Assembly (NCBI GenBank): GCA_025210475.1 | Contig: JAOARW010000103.1 | Span: 1 to 49,190, forward strand | DNA length: 49,190 nt | Origin: Carboxylicivirga sp. | Lineage (GTDB): Bacteria > Bacteroidota > Bacteroidia > Bacteroidales > Marinilabiliaceae | Reading direction: 5' to 3' | Part shown: one piece after another, positions 16,605 through 26,507 of the stretch | Layout of the letters: every line of letters starts with the position of its first letter | How positions within the stretch are numbered: the first letter of the stretch is position 1 | The notes under the pieces: model-generated | Told to the model about the DNA's origin: nothing | The model's input: only the letters and a program-made list of their open reading frames with translations | The model's database searches: none | Translations under genes and position numbers: made by a program

Positions 16605-16853
16605 ATGAGAAAAGCGATTGTTTATTTAGGGTTATGCCTGATACTTTTAGCAGGTGGATTAGGCTTGAATTCATTGAAGGCACAGGAAGAGGTTACCGAT
16701 TCCTTATCGATTGATGATATGCCGCCAGTTCTGTATCAGGAGGAAGAGGAAGAAGAGGAGGCCAAGTCCAGTACAGGTATTTATGTGGCTATTGGGATAG
16801 CGGGTGCCGTGGTTGTTGTGGTAGGCGCGAAAATGTTGAAAAAGAAGAAATAA
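16605..16853 (+). CDS. Small secreted single-pass membrane protein, acidic ectodomain
   Basis: I do not recognise a family. The 82 residues hold a signal peptide (1-26, cleavage likely after LKA), a short ectodomain of about 30 residues with seven consecutive Glu (46-52), a membrane helix (about 58-75) and a lysine tail KKKK. The predicted topology is outside-in with a positive cytoplasmic end. D32-S33-L34 fits the D(S/T)(A/I/L/M/T/V) O-glycosylation motif known from Bacteroides. The gene is 4 nt after the GT-C gene and ends the unit at a strong terminator. It may be an acceptor or accessory subunit of that transferase. Confidence 0.7.
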   Translation: MRKAIVYLGLCLILLAGGLGLNSLKAQEEVTDSLSIDDMPPVLYQEEEEEEEAKSSTGIYVAIGIAGAVVVVVGAKMLKKKK

Positions 16854-16857
16854 AAAG

Positions 16858-16891
16858 AAAGGCCATTACTGCAAAATCGGTAATGGCCTTT
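16858..16891. terminator. Bidirectional terminator between the glycosyltransferase unit and fabD
   Basis: A perfect 12-bp stem AAAGGCCATTAC / GTAATGGCCTTT (16858-16869 and 16880-16891) has a 10-nt loop. It sits between converging genes, with A-rich sequence on the left and TTTGATTAAA on the right, so it can serve both strands. Confidence 0.8.
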
Positions 16892-16912
16892 GATTAAAAT
16901 CTTTAAGGAATC

Positions 16913-17803
16913 TTATCCCTGGTAGGTACTAAAACCTGTAGTTTCCATTTTGCGGTCAACTTTCTTAACCAATCCTTGCAATACTTTACCCGGACCAACT
17001 TCAGTGAAAGAAGATACGCCGTCAGCTATCATGTTCTGAACCGTCTGTGTCCAACGAACAGGTGCCGTTAACTGAGCTACCAGATTTTCTTTGATTGTAG
17101 CAGGATCAGTAACAGCCTGAGCATTTACATTCTGATAAACCGGACAAACAGGAGTACTGAATTCAGTCGCTTCAATGGCAGCTGCTAATTCTGTGCGGGC
17201 AGGCTCCATCAATGGAGAGTGGAAAGCACCACCTACAGGTAATTTAAGAGCGCGCTTAGCACCTTTTTCTTTTAATAGTTCGCAAGCCTTATCAATACCG
17301 GCGATTGACCCAGAGATTACTAATTGTCCAGGACAGTTGTAGTTAGCAGCAACCACAACTTCTTCAACGTTTTCACATACTTCTTCTACGATGGCGTCTT
17401 CCAAACCTACAATGGCAGCCATGGTTGATGGCTCAATCTCACATGCTTTTTGCATAGCCTGAGCGCGCTGCGAAACCAATTTTAAACCATCTTCGAAGTT
17501 CATGGCACCAGCAGCTACCAATGCCGAAAATTCACCCAATGAGTGACCTGCAGTCATTTCTGGCTGAAAGGCATCACCCAATGTTTTGGCTAATATTACC
17601 GAGTGTAAGAAAATAGCTGGCTGTGTTACTTTAGTTTGCTTTAGGTCTTCATCTGTACCTTCAAACATTAGGTCAGTAATACGAAATCCTAAAATTTCAT
17701 TTGCTTTTTCAAATAATTCCTTTGCCATTGGAGAGTTTTCGTAAAGATCTTTACCCATTCCAACGTATTGGGCACCCTGGCCCGGAAATACAAATGCTTT
17801 CAT
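16913..17803 (-). CDS. fabD: Malonyl-CoA:ACP transacylase
   Basis: This enzyme loads malonate from malonyl-CoA onto acyl carrier protein to start fatty-acid elongation in the cytoplasm. The 296 residues are of normal length. FVFPGQGAQYVGMG is at the N-terminus, GHSLGEFSAL carries nucleophile S88, and GGAFHSPLM carries catalytic H195; QPAIFLHSV is also typical. It stands alone rather than in a fab operon. Its leader is long and structured. Confidence 0.95.
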   Translation of the reverse strand: MKAFVFPGQGAQYVGMGKDLYENSPMAKELFEKANEILGFRITDLMFEGTDEDLKQTKVTQPAIFLHSVILAKTLGDAFQPEMTAGHSLGEFSALVAAGAMNFEDGLKLVSQRAQAMQKACEIEPSTMAAIVGLEDAIVEEVCENVEEVVVAANYNCPGQLVISGSIAGIDKACELLKEKGAKRALKLPVGGAFHSPLMEPARTELAAAIEATEFSTPVCPVYQNVNAQAVTDPATIKENLVAQLTAPVRWTQTVQNMIADGVSSFTEVGPGKVLQGLVKKVDRKMETTGFSTYQG

Positions 17804-17987
17804 AGTTGATTTTTTAATAGGCAGGTCACAAGTGTTGTTAAGAACGTTAATTGTTGTTTTTGTGACCTGCTTAATAATTTAAATTTTAATGATTCCCATC
17901 CCGGTATTAGGTGCCTTATGCTGCAAACAACAAAGGCTCACGGTTGACGAGAGCCATTAATACTTTTAATTTATCCCGACAAAGATA
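17804..17987 (-). promoter_or_regulatory. fabD promoter and structured 5' leader
   Basis: On the minus strand a perfect -7 box TATCTTTG lies at 17987-17980, without a convincing -33 box. Transcription from it would give a leader of about 170 nt. The leader holds a 5-bp hairpin (GGCTC/GAGCC, 17955-17935) followed by TTTGTTGTTTG, then a perfect 11-bp hairpin, GCAGGTCACAA / TTGTGACCTGC (17870-17860 and 17831-17821), with a 28-nt loop that ends 17 nt before the start codon. The first hairpin might also end the upstream peptidase transcript. I know no matching riboswitch class. Confidence 0.5.
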
Positions 17988-18039
17988 AAGCATAAAATTG
18001 CTATGCTCCTAATAAAAAGCTCATCAATTGGATATTCGA

Positions 18040-19593
18040 CTATTCATTCGCTAAGTTCCAAAGTGTCAGAAAGCTTGTTTTTACTATGGCTTCAAACTTG
18101 TGCCAGTCAATTCTATCGACATGATCGCTTGGCATGTGATACGATTCATGTCCACCTGTATGAAACCACATAATGGGAATTCCTTTTTGGGCAAACGGTG
18201 CGTTGTCGCTACCACTGGTCGGATTATCCCAGCCACTAAAATTGATTTTTAAGCCAAGCTTATAGTCTGTATTGTAGCGGTGGCACAAATCTTCGGCTTG
18301 TTTCCACGATTTGGTATATAATAAGGCCACAGCCGAATCGGGTTTTTCATAATTGTTACTGCGGCCAATCATGTCGTAATTGTGGTAATATTTTACCTGC
18401 TTGATGTTTTTGAAGGTATTGACAAAGTGGCGTGATCCAAACAAACCTCTTTCCTCAGCCGTCCAGTTGGCAAAAATAACAGTTCGTTTGGGCTGGATGC
18501 CGGTTGCCATAAATGCCCGGGCAATGGCGACTACCCCAATGGCTCCTGAACCATTGTCATCTGCACCGTTCCAGATGTAACCATCGTAAGTACCCAGGTG
18601 ATCGTAATGCGCACCAACGACAATTATTTCATTCGGTTTTTCAGAGCCTTCAATCATGGCAATAACATTTTGGCATTTTGTCGACTGAACATCAGCTATG
18701 GTGTTTAGCTCGATGGAAGTATAATTCAGTTGTGGCTTATTCTTGGTTGAAAGATTTTGCAAATGAGCGAGGTAATGATCCAGCGATTGTTCAAAGTCAG
18801 GAATCAGATCTTCCATCATTTGTTTTGATACTTTATAATAGTAAGGGCGTTTTGGGGTAGCTTTTTGTAAGAATAAACTTTTGTCATAGATGCCCGAAGA
18901 GCGTTTTGTTAATTTTTTTTCAGAGTTTGCTTCAATGTTTGGATTGGTTTCGAACGACTCCTTTAAGTAAGGGTTGCTAAGGTCATATTCTAAAACGGCT
19001 AATACACCGGAATTTTGAAGCATCTCATTTTTAACACTCATCCACTCCCGATCCGATTTTGTTTTTAAAAGCTTTTCCAAATCACTGCCACCAATAGCTT
19101 CGGGTAAGCCAGATAGGCGAATCAATATTTTCCCTTCCGTGTTCTTTAAACTTATTTCCTGAAGTGAGGCATTGTTTATTCCAAAGCCTCCCCATAAAAT
19201 GCTTCCTTCTATATTATATGATTGTGGCACCCTCTCGGCTCTGAAGTGAGTGGGAAACGTATAAGTGTTGGATCGATTTTTTGATTCGTAGGTAATACTT
19301 GCTTCTTTTGGTTGCTTGGCCACCAAGAGGGGAACATCTTGCAGATAGGACCCTCCGTTAAAGTATTGTATTCCCATCGCCTGATATAAAGATGCCAGAT
19401 AATCAGCTGCCATAAAGGCTCCTTTTTTTGTGGCCTCACGTCCTTCAAACCAGTCCGATGATATAAAACCAAGTTCAGCTTCTAAAGTATTGCGGTTGAT
19501 GGTATTCAGGGCTGTGTTGATATGCTCTTGCGCCGTAATAAAGCTTGAAGAAATCAATACGACACTTATTAAAGATATAATTTGTTTGTGCAT
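18040..19593 (-). CDS. Secreted M28-family zinc aminopeptidase with PA-like insert
   Basis: The 517 residues have a signal peptide (1-21, cleavage after ITA). A PA-like segment occupies about 90-260. The M28 core follows, with the five expected metal ligands: H329 (GAHYDH), D345 (GADDNGSGA), E381 next to catalytic E380 (TAEERGLFG), D407 (YDMIGR) and H486 (ESYHMPSDH). Family members trim N-terminal residues from peptides outside the cytoplasm. It is divergent from rpsL and has its own promoter. Confidence 0.9.
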   Translation of the reverse strand: MHKQIISLISVVLISSSFITAQEHINTALNTINRNTLEAELGFISSDWFEGREATKKGAFMAADYLASLYQAMGIQYFNGGSYLQDVPLLVAKQPKEASITYESKNRSNTYTFPTHFRAERVPQSYNIEGSILWGGFGINNASLQEISLKNTEGKILIRLSGLPEAIGGSDLEKLLKTKSDREWMSVKNEMLQNSGVLAVLEYDLSNPYLKESFETNPNIEANSEKKLTKRSSGIYDKSLFLQKATPKRPYYYKVSKQMMEDLIPDFEQSLDHYLAHLQNLSTKNKPQLNYTSIELNTIADVQSTKCQNVIAMIEGSEKPNEIIVVGAHYDHLGTYDGYIWNGADDNGSGAIGVVAIARAFMATGIQPKRTVIFANWTAEERGLFGSRHFVNTFKNIKQVKYYHNYDMIGRSNNYEKPDSAVALLYTKSWKQAEDLCHRYNTDYKLGLKINFSGWDNPTSGSDNAPFAQKGIPIMWFHTGGHESYHMPSDHVDRIDWHKFEAIVKTSFLTLWNLANE

Positions 19594-19615
19594 GTTACAG
19601 AAGTTTTTAGGCTTG

Positions 19616-19646
19616 CGAAAATAGGCGATCCTATTTTATTTGCAAG
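19616..19646 (-). promoter_or_regulatory. Candidate promoter of the M28 peptidase gene
   Basis: On the minus strand, CTTG (19646-19643), a 19-nt spacer and TATTTTCG (19623-19616) fit the phylum consensus with one mismatch in the -7 box. The start codon is 22 nt downstream of the box. Confidence 0.5.
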
Positions 19647-19785
19647 GGCGTGCTTGTAGATAAAGGGGGAGTCATGTTCATTGTTTTGAAGAGTACCTGA
19701 CTAACAAATTGTTTACTAGCGAGAAAAAAAAGATTGATTTAGAAAAAAATAACAATTTGGATGCTCTTTTTCCATTGAAAATTAG

Positions 19786-19867
19786 TACTTTTGCAGCGCT
19801 TTTTTGTCTAAAATTGTCAAAAAGGCTGAAAATCAGTAGGGTTTTGTAAGGGTTTGATGTATCTTTG
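19786..19867 (+). promoter_or_regulatory. Two tandem -7 boxes upstream of rpsL
   Basis: TACTTTTG (19786-19793) and TATCTTTG (19860-19867) are both perfect TAnnTTTG matches and are followed by CAGC and CGGC. They would give leaders of about 115 and 40 nt before ATG 19914. Neither has a -33 TTTG at the ideal distance (one TTTG lies 26 nt before the first box). The 320-nt gap from 19594 to 19913 holds these and the divergent peptidase promoter; I see no gene in it. Confidence 0.55.
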
Positions 19868-19913
19868 CGGCCCGTTTATAGTGAAATTGTTTAATGCAAT
19901 ATATTTAAATTTT

Positions 19914-20297
19914 ATGCCAACAATTCATCAGTTAGTTAGAAAAGGACGAAACAAGCAGGTGGAAAAAAGTAAGTCACGTGCTTTAGATGCATGTCCTCAA
20001 AGACGAGGCGTGTGTGTGAGGGTGTATACCACTACACCAAAGAAACCTAACTCAGCCATGAGGAAGGTAGCAAGGGTGCGTTTAACCAACGGTAAGGAGA
20101 TTAACGCTTACATCCCTGGAGAAGGACACAACCTACAAGAGCACTCGATTGTGTTAGTGCGCGGTGGTAGGGTAAAAGACCTTCCGGGTGTACGTTATCA
20201 CTTAGTGCGTGGAGCATTAGATGCATCAGGAGTTGACGGACGTACGCAGCGCCGCTCAAAGTATGGTACTAAAAAACCAAAAGCTGCTAAAAAGTAA
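19914..20297 (+). CDS. rpsL: 30S ribosomal protein S12
   Basis: S12 sits at the decoding centre. I chose ATG 19914 because MPTIHQLVRKGRNKQ matches the family N-terminus; the longer frame from 19854 would run through the second -7 box. The protein has 127 residues. PKKPNSAMRKV and GGRVKDLPGVRYH keep the lysines (K43 and K88) whose change causes streptomycin resistance, so the allele looks sensitive. It is the first gene of the ribosomal supercluster. Confidence 0.97.
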   Translation: MPTIHQLVRKGRNKQVEKSKSRALDACPQRRGVCVRVYTTTPKKPNSAMRKVARVRLTNGKEINAYIPGEGHNLQEHSIVLVRGGRVKDLPGVRYHLVRGALDASGVDGRTQRRSKYGTKKPKAAKK

Positions 20298-20414
20298 TTA
20301 AGACATTGTGAAGTGCGTTGTTTACTTGGTTAATACACTGGATGAGTAAATGTAAATAGCATTGAAGACTAGTTGAAACAGCCAAGAAGAATAACAAAGT
20401 AAACAAAAGAGAAG

Positions 20415-20891
20415 ATGAGAAAAAGTAAACCAAAAAAGAGGATCCTTCTTCCGGATCCAAAGTTCAACGATCAGACAGTTACTCAGTTTGTGAATAACAT
20501 GATGTTGGACGGTAAGAAATCAATCGCTTTCAAAATCTTTTACGATGCTATGGACCGTATGGCCGATAAAGCAGAGAAAGAAGGAAAGCCAGTATTGGAA
20601 ATTTTCAAAAAAGCACTTGAAAACATTACTCCATCGGTGGAGGTTAAAAGCCGTCGTGTTGGTGGCGCTACTTTTCAGGTTCCAACTGAAATTCGTCCAT
20701 CCCGAAAAGTATCTATCGGCATGAAGCACATGATTTTATTCGCTCGTAAGCGTAGTGGAAAATCAATGGCAGAAAAATTATCTGCTGAAATTGTTGCTGC
20801 ATATAATTTAGAAGGCGGTGCCTTCAAAAAGAAAGAAGACATGCATAAAATGGCAGAAGCCAACCGTGCATTTGCTCACTTCAGGTTTTAA
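20415..20891 (+). CDS. rpsG: 30S ribosomal protein S7
   Basis: S7 is a primary 16S rRNA binder that nucleates the 30S head. The 158 residues start MRKSKPKKR and contain VEVKSRRVGGATFQVPTEIR and the C-terminal MAEANRAFAHFRF. The 117-nt gap from rpsL has no gene and no clear terminator, so the two are probably co-transcribed with fusA. Confidence 0.97.
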   Translation: MRKSKPKKRILLPDPKFNDQTVTQFVNNMMLDGKKSIAFKIFYDAMDRMADKAEKEGKPVLEIFKKALENITPSVEVKSRRVGGATFQVPTEIRPSRKVSIGMKHMILFARKRSGKSMAEKLSAEIVAAYNLEGGAFKKKEDMHKMAEANRAFAHFRF

Positions 20892-20916
20892 TCTAAATAG
20901 TTAAGAAATTATTGTC

Positions 20917-23028
<2,112 letters not shown>

Positions 23029-23047
23029 CACAATTAGTGTTCTCACT

Positions 23048-23353
23048 ATGAGTCAGAAAATTAGAATAAAACTTAAATCTTACGATCACAACTTGGTTGA
23101 CAAGTCAGCTGAGAAGATTGTAAAGACAGTTAAGAGCACTGGTGCAGTAGTAAGCGGTCCTATTCCGCTTCCTACTCACAAGCGTATCTTCACTGTGTTG
23201 CGCTCCACATTTGTGAACAAGAAATCACGTGAGCAGTTTCAATTATCATCTTACAAGCGTTTGATCGATATCTATAGCTCTACAGCTAAAACGATCGATG
23301 CTTTGATGAAGCTTGAATTGCCAAGTGGTGTAGAAGTAGAAATTAAAGTGTGA
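23048..23353 (+). CDS. rpsJ: 30S ribosomal protein S10
   Basis: S10 is a 30S head protein and, as NusE, a transcription antitermination partner. The 101 residues include KIRIKLKSYDHNLVD and GPIPLPTHKRIFTVLRS, the family signature. It is the first gene of the S10 block, only 19 nt after fusA, so the str and S10 units look joined. Confidence 0.97.
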   Translation: MSQKIRIKLKSYDHNLVDKSAEKIVKTVKSTGAVVSGPIPLPTHKRIFTVLRSTFVNKKSREQFQLSSYKRLIDIYSSTAKTIDALMKLELPSGVEVEIKV

Positions 23354-23373
23354 TAATCTTAAATGTTTAAACA

Positions 23374-23991
23374 ATGCCAGGACTAATTGGAAAAAAAATC
23401 GGAATGACATCCGTTTTCAGTGCCGATGGTAAAAATGTGCCATGCACTGTTATCGAAGCAGGCCCTTGCGTAGTTACACAGGTTAAAACTGTGGAAACTG
23501 ACGGTTACGAGGCTGTACAGTTGGCGTTTGACGACAAAAAAGAAAAGAGCACAAATCAGCCTGAAGCAGGTCACTTTAAAAAGGCCGGTTCAGCACCTAA
23601 GCGTAAAGTTGTTGAATTCCACGAATTCGAGAACGAATTGAAGCTAGGTGAAGAGGTTGATGTGAATCTTTTCGAAGAAAACGCTTTTGTTGATATCACA
23701 GGTATCTCAAAAGGTAAAGGTTTTCAAGGTGTCGTAAAGCGTTACAACTTTAGAGGTGTGGGTGACGCTACCCACGGTCAGCATAACCGCTTACGCGCTC
23801 CTGGATCTATTGGTGCAGCATCTTACCCAGCAAGGGTTTTCAAAGGTATGCGCATGGCAGGTCGTACAGGTGGCGATAGGGTTAAGGTTGAAAACCTTAA
23901 AGTGATTAAAGTAATTCCTGAGAACAACCTTATTTTGGTTAAAGGTTCAGTACCAGGAGCAAAAGGCTCATATCTAATTATTGAAAAGTAA
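23374..23991 (+). CDS. rplC: 50S ribosomal protein L3
   Basis: L3 binds near the peptidyl-transferase centre and starts 50S assembly. The 205 residues begin MPGLIGKKIGMT, contain the signature FQGVVKRYNFRG and THGQHNRLRAPGSIG, and end in the usual KGSYLIIEK. The stop codon overlaps the start of rplD by one base (TAATG). Confidence 0.97.
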   Translation: MPGLIGKKIGMTSVFSADGKNVPCTVIEAGPCVVTQVKTVETDGYEAVQLAFDDKKEKSTNQPEAGHFKKAGSAPKRKVVEFHEFENELKLGEEVDVNLFEENAFVDITGISKGKGFQGVVKRYNFRGVGDATHGQHNRLRAPGSIGAASYPARVFKGMRMAGRTGGDRVKVENLKVIKVIPENNLILVKGSVPGAKGSYLIIEK

Positions 23992-24620
23992 TGGAACTGA
24001 ACGTATTAACAATTGAAGGAAAAGAAACCGGAAGAAAGGTAACATTACCTGAAGCGGTGTTCGGAATTGAGCCCAGCGACCACGCCATTTACTTGGATGT
24101 AAAACAATACTTGGCTAATAATCGTCAAGGGACTCATAAGTCAAAGGAACGTGCTGAGATTACGGGTTCAACTCGTAAAATCAAAAAGCAAAAAGGTACT
24201 GGTACAGCTCGTGCTGGTAGCATCAAGTCTCCTGTATTCGTAGGTGGAGGTCGTGCATTCGGTCCTCGTCCACGTAACTATCGTTTTAAGTTGAATAAAA
24301 AACTTAAGCAGTTAGCTCGTAAATCTGCGTTAGCTTATAAAGCACAACAGCAAACCATCACTGTTTTGGAAGACTTCAGTTTCGAAGCGCCTAAAACAAA
24401 AGACTATGCTGCAATGGTGAACAGCCTGAAGCTAAATGGTCAGCGTTCGTTGTTAGTGTTGAAAGAAGCTAACGATAATATCTACCGCTCAGCTCGCAAT
24501 ATTCAGCGTGCAGAGGTAGTAACATTGTCTGAATTGAATACTTACGACATCATGAAGGCTAAGAACCTGGTGTTAGTTGAAAGTTCAGTAGAAGAATTCG
24601 GTAAACTGTTTAACGCATAA
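23991..24620 (+). CDS. rplD: 50S ribosomal protein L4
   Basis: L4 lines the peptide exit tunnel and in enterobacteria represses its own S10 operon; whether it does so here cannot be told. The 209 residues contain TRKIKKQKGTGTARAGS and FGPRPRNYRFKLNKK, the loop that reaches the tunnel. It is translationally coupled to rplC. Confidence 0.96.
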   Translation: MELNVLTIEGKETGRKVTLPEAVFGIEPSDHAIYLDVKQYLANNRQGTHKSKERAEITGSTRKIKKQKGTGTARAGSIKSPVFVGGGRAFGPRPRNYRFKLNKKLKQLARKSALAYKAQQQTITVLEDFSFEAPKTKDYAAMVNSLKLNGQRSLLVLKEANDNIYRSARNIQRAEVVTLSELNTYDIMKAKNLVLVESSVEEFGKLFNA

Positions 24621-24625
24621 GGAGG
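24619..24625 (+). promoter_or_regulatory. Strong Shine-Dalgarno sequence before rplW
   Basis: AAGGAGG lies 6 nt before ATG 24632 and overlaps the rplD stop codon. Nearly all other genes here lack such a site, as is usual in this phylum, where the anti-Shine-Dalgarno end of 16S rRNA is largely occluded. Confidence 0.7.
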
Positions 24626-24631
24626 CTCGTC

Positions 24632-24922
24632 ATGAAAGTTATTATTAAACCGATTGTAACTGAAAAGATGACAGAACTTGGTGAAAAGTTGAACCGTTTC
24701 GCATTTGTTGTTGATAAAGGAGCTAACAAGCTTCAGATCAAAGACGCTGTGGAAGAGTTGTACAACGTAAACGTAGAGTCTGTCAATACAATGGTATACG
24801 CGGGTAAATCAAAGTCGCGTTACACGAAAAGTGGAGTTATTGTTGGTAGAACAAATTCCTTCAAAAAAGCGATTGTAACGCTTGCAGAAGGTGATACTAT
24901 TGATTTTTATAGCAATATCTAA
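24632..24922 (+). CDS. rplW: 50S ribosomal protein L23
   Basis: L23 sits at the tunnel exit and docks trigger factor and SRP. The 96 residues begin MKVIIKPIVTEKMTEL and include NRFAFVVDKGANKLQIKDAVEELYNV, with the usual K-rich central loop. It is preceded by a rare strong Shine-Dalgarno sequence. Confidence 0.96.
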   Translation: MKVIIKPIVTEKMTELGEKLNRFAFVVDKGANKLQIKDAVEELYNVNVESVNTMVYAGKSKSRYTKSGVIVGRTNSFKKAIVTLAEGDTIDFYSNI

Positions 24923-24927
24923 TAAAA

Positions 24928-25752
24928 ATGGCAGTAAGAAAACTAAAGCCCACAACACCGGGGCAGAGACACAAAATTATTGGTGCGTTTGATACGATTA
25001 CATCGGCGACACCAGAAAAGTCCTTATTGAGGCCATTAAAGAAATCCGGAGGTAGAAATAACTCTGGTAAAATGACCGTTAGAAATATCGGTGGTGGTCA
25101 CAAGAAGAGATACAGGGTAATCGATTTTAAGCGTAATAAAGACGGTGTTAACGCAACAGTTGAGTCAATTCAGTACGATCCTAACCGAAGTGCTCGTATT
25201 GCATTGCTAGCTTACGCTGATGGAGAAAAAAGGTACATTCTTGCACCTAATGGGTTGCAGGTAGGACAAGCTATTGCTTCAGGACCAGGGGTTGCTCCTG
25301 AGATTGGTAATAGCTTGCCATTAAGCGAGATTCCTTTAGGTTCCATTATTCACAACATCGAATTGCGTCCGGGCCAGGGAGGTACAATGGCACGTAGTGC
25401 TGGTACTTTCGCACAATTGGCTGCTCGTGAGGGAAAATACGCGGTTGTTAAATTACCTTCAGGTGAAACAAGAATGGTATTGGTTACATGTCGTGCTACT
25501 TTAGGTGCGGTTGGTAACTCAGACCACGCTCTTGAGCGTTCAGGAAAAGCTGGACGTAGCCGTTGGTTGGGTCGTCGTCCACGAGTACGTGGTGTGGCAA
25601 TGAACCCAGTTGATCACCCAATGGGTGGTGGTGAAGGTCGTTCGTCAGGAGGACACCCAAGATCTCGTACAGGGGTATTGGCTAAAGGTTTCAAAACCCG
25701 TCATCCTAAGAAGGCTTCTAATCAATATATCATTGAAAGAAGAAAAAAATAA
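24928..25752 (+). CDS. rplB: 50S ribosomal protein L2
   Basis: L2 is a 23S binder needed for subunit joining. The 274 residues contain GGRNNSGKMTVRNIGGGHKKRYR, GSIIHNIELRPGQGG and, near the C-terminus, RGVAMNPVDHPMGGGEGRS with the conserved histidine. It lies 5 nt after rplW. Confidence 0.97.
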   Translation: MAVRKLKPTTPGQRHKIIGAFDTITSATPEKSLLRPLKKSGGRNNSGKMTVRNIGGGHKKRYRVIDFKRNKDGVNATVESIQYDPNRSARIALLAYADGEKRYILAPNGLQVGQAIASGPGVAPEIGNSLPLSEIPLGSIIHNIELRPGQGGTMARSAGTFAQLAAREGKYAVVKLPSGETRMVLVTCRATLGAVGNSDHALERSGKAGRSRWLGRRPRVRGVAMNPVDHPMGGGEGRSSGGHPRSRTGVLAKGFKTRHPKKASNQYIIERRKK

Positions 25753-25772
25753 CCGGTTAAATTAAACGAATT

Positions 25773-26042
25773 ATGAGCAGATCATTAAAAAAAGGCCCAT
25801 TTATCGACTTTAAACTGGAAAAGAAAGTTCTTACACAGAATGAGTCAGGTAAGAAAACAGTTATTAAAACTTGGGCACGTGCGTCTATGATTTCTCCGGA
25901 ATTTGTAGGTCACACTATTGCTGTGCACAACGGTAATAAGTTTATCCCGGTTTATGTTACTGAGAATATGGTAGGACACAAATTAGGCGAATTTGCCCCA
26001 ACCCGTACTTATCGCGGTCATGGTGGTAATAAGAAAAAGTAA
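25773..26042 (+). CDS. rpsS: 30S ribosomal protein S19
   Basis: S19 is a 30S head protein that contacts S13 and the A-site finger. The 89 residues begin SRSLKKGPFID and contain the signature GHTIAVHNGNKFIPVYVTENMVG and KLGEFAPTRTYRGH. Confidence 0.97.
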   Translation: MSRSLKKGPFIDFKLEKKVLTQNESGKKTVIKTWARASMISPEFVGHTIAVHNGNKFIPVYVTENMVGHKLGEFAPTRTYRGHGGNKKK

Positions 26043-26080
26043 TTGGCCTGCCAATATTTAAATTCTTTAAACAGTAAAAA

Positions 26081-26500
26081 ATGGGTGCAAGAAAAAGAAT
26101 AAGAGCTGAAAAAATAAAGGAAGCTAAGAAGAGCGATTTCTTCGCAAAGCTTAACAATGTACCGACTTCACCTAGGAAAATGCGTCTTGTTGCCGACATG
26201 ATCCGAGGTAAAGAGGTGAACCTTGCTCTGGATATGCTGAAATTCTCATCGAAAGAGGCTTCCAGAAGGGTTGAGAAACTGTTGCTTTCTGCTATCGCTA
26301 ATTGGAAAGAAAAGAACGAAGGTGTTCGCATCGAAGACGCTAACCTTTATGTGAGTGAGATCGCGGTTGATTCAGGCCGTATTTTGAAACGTTTACGTCC
26401 GGCTCCACAGGGTCGTGCGCACCGTATCAGAAAGCGTTCTAACCACGTAACGTTGCGCGTTGCAAGCAAAGTAGTATCAAGTGAAACACAAGAAAACTAA
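26081..26500 (+). CDS. rplV: 50S ribosomal protein L22
   Basis: L22 lines the exit tunnel. The 139 residues contain VPTSPRKMRLVADMIRG and the C-terminal RLRPAPQGRAHRIRKRSNHV hairpin loop, with a slightly long N-terminus (GARKRIRAEKIKEAKKS). Confidence 0.96.
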   Translation: MGARKRIRAEKIKEAKKSDFFAKLNNVPTSPRKMRLVADMIRGKEVNLALDMLKFSSKEASRRVEKLLLSAIANWKEKNEGVRIEDANLYVSEIAVDSGRILKRLRPAPQGRAHRIRKRSNHVTLRVASKVVSSETQEN

Positions 26501-26507
26501 TAGCTAG

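Noticed and set aside
17935..17955. Clear terminator of the M28 peptidase gene
   Set aside because: The stem is only 5 bp with a weak T tract and lies downstream of the likely fabD promoter, so I treat it as part of the fabD leader.
19854..19913. N-terminal extension of S12 from ATG 19854
   Set aside because: It would add 20 residues not found in S12 and overlaps a perfect -7 box; ATG 19914 gives the standard protein.
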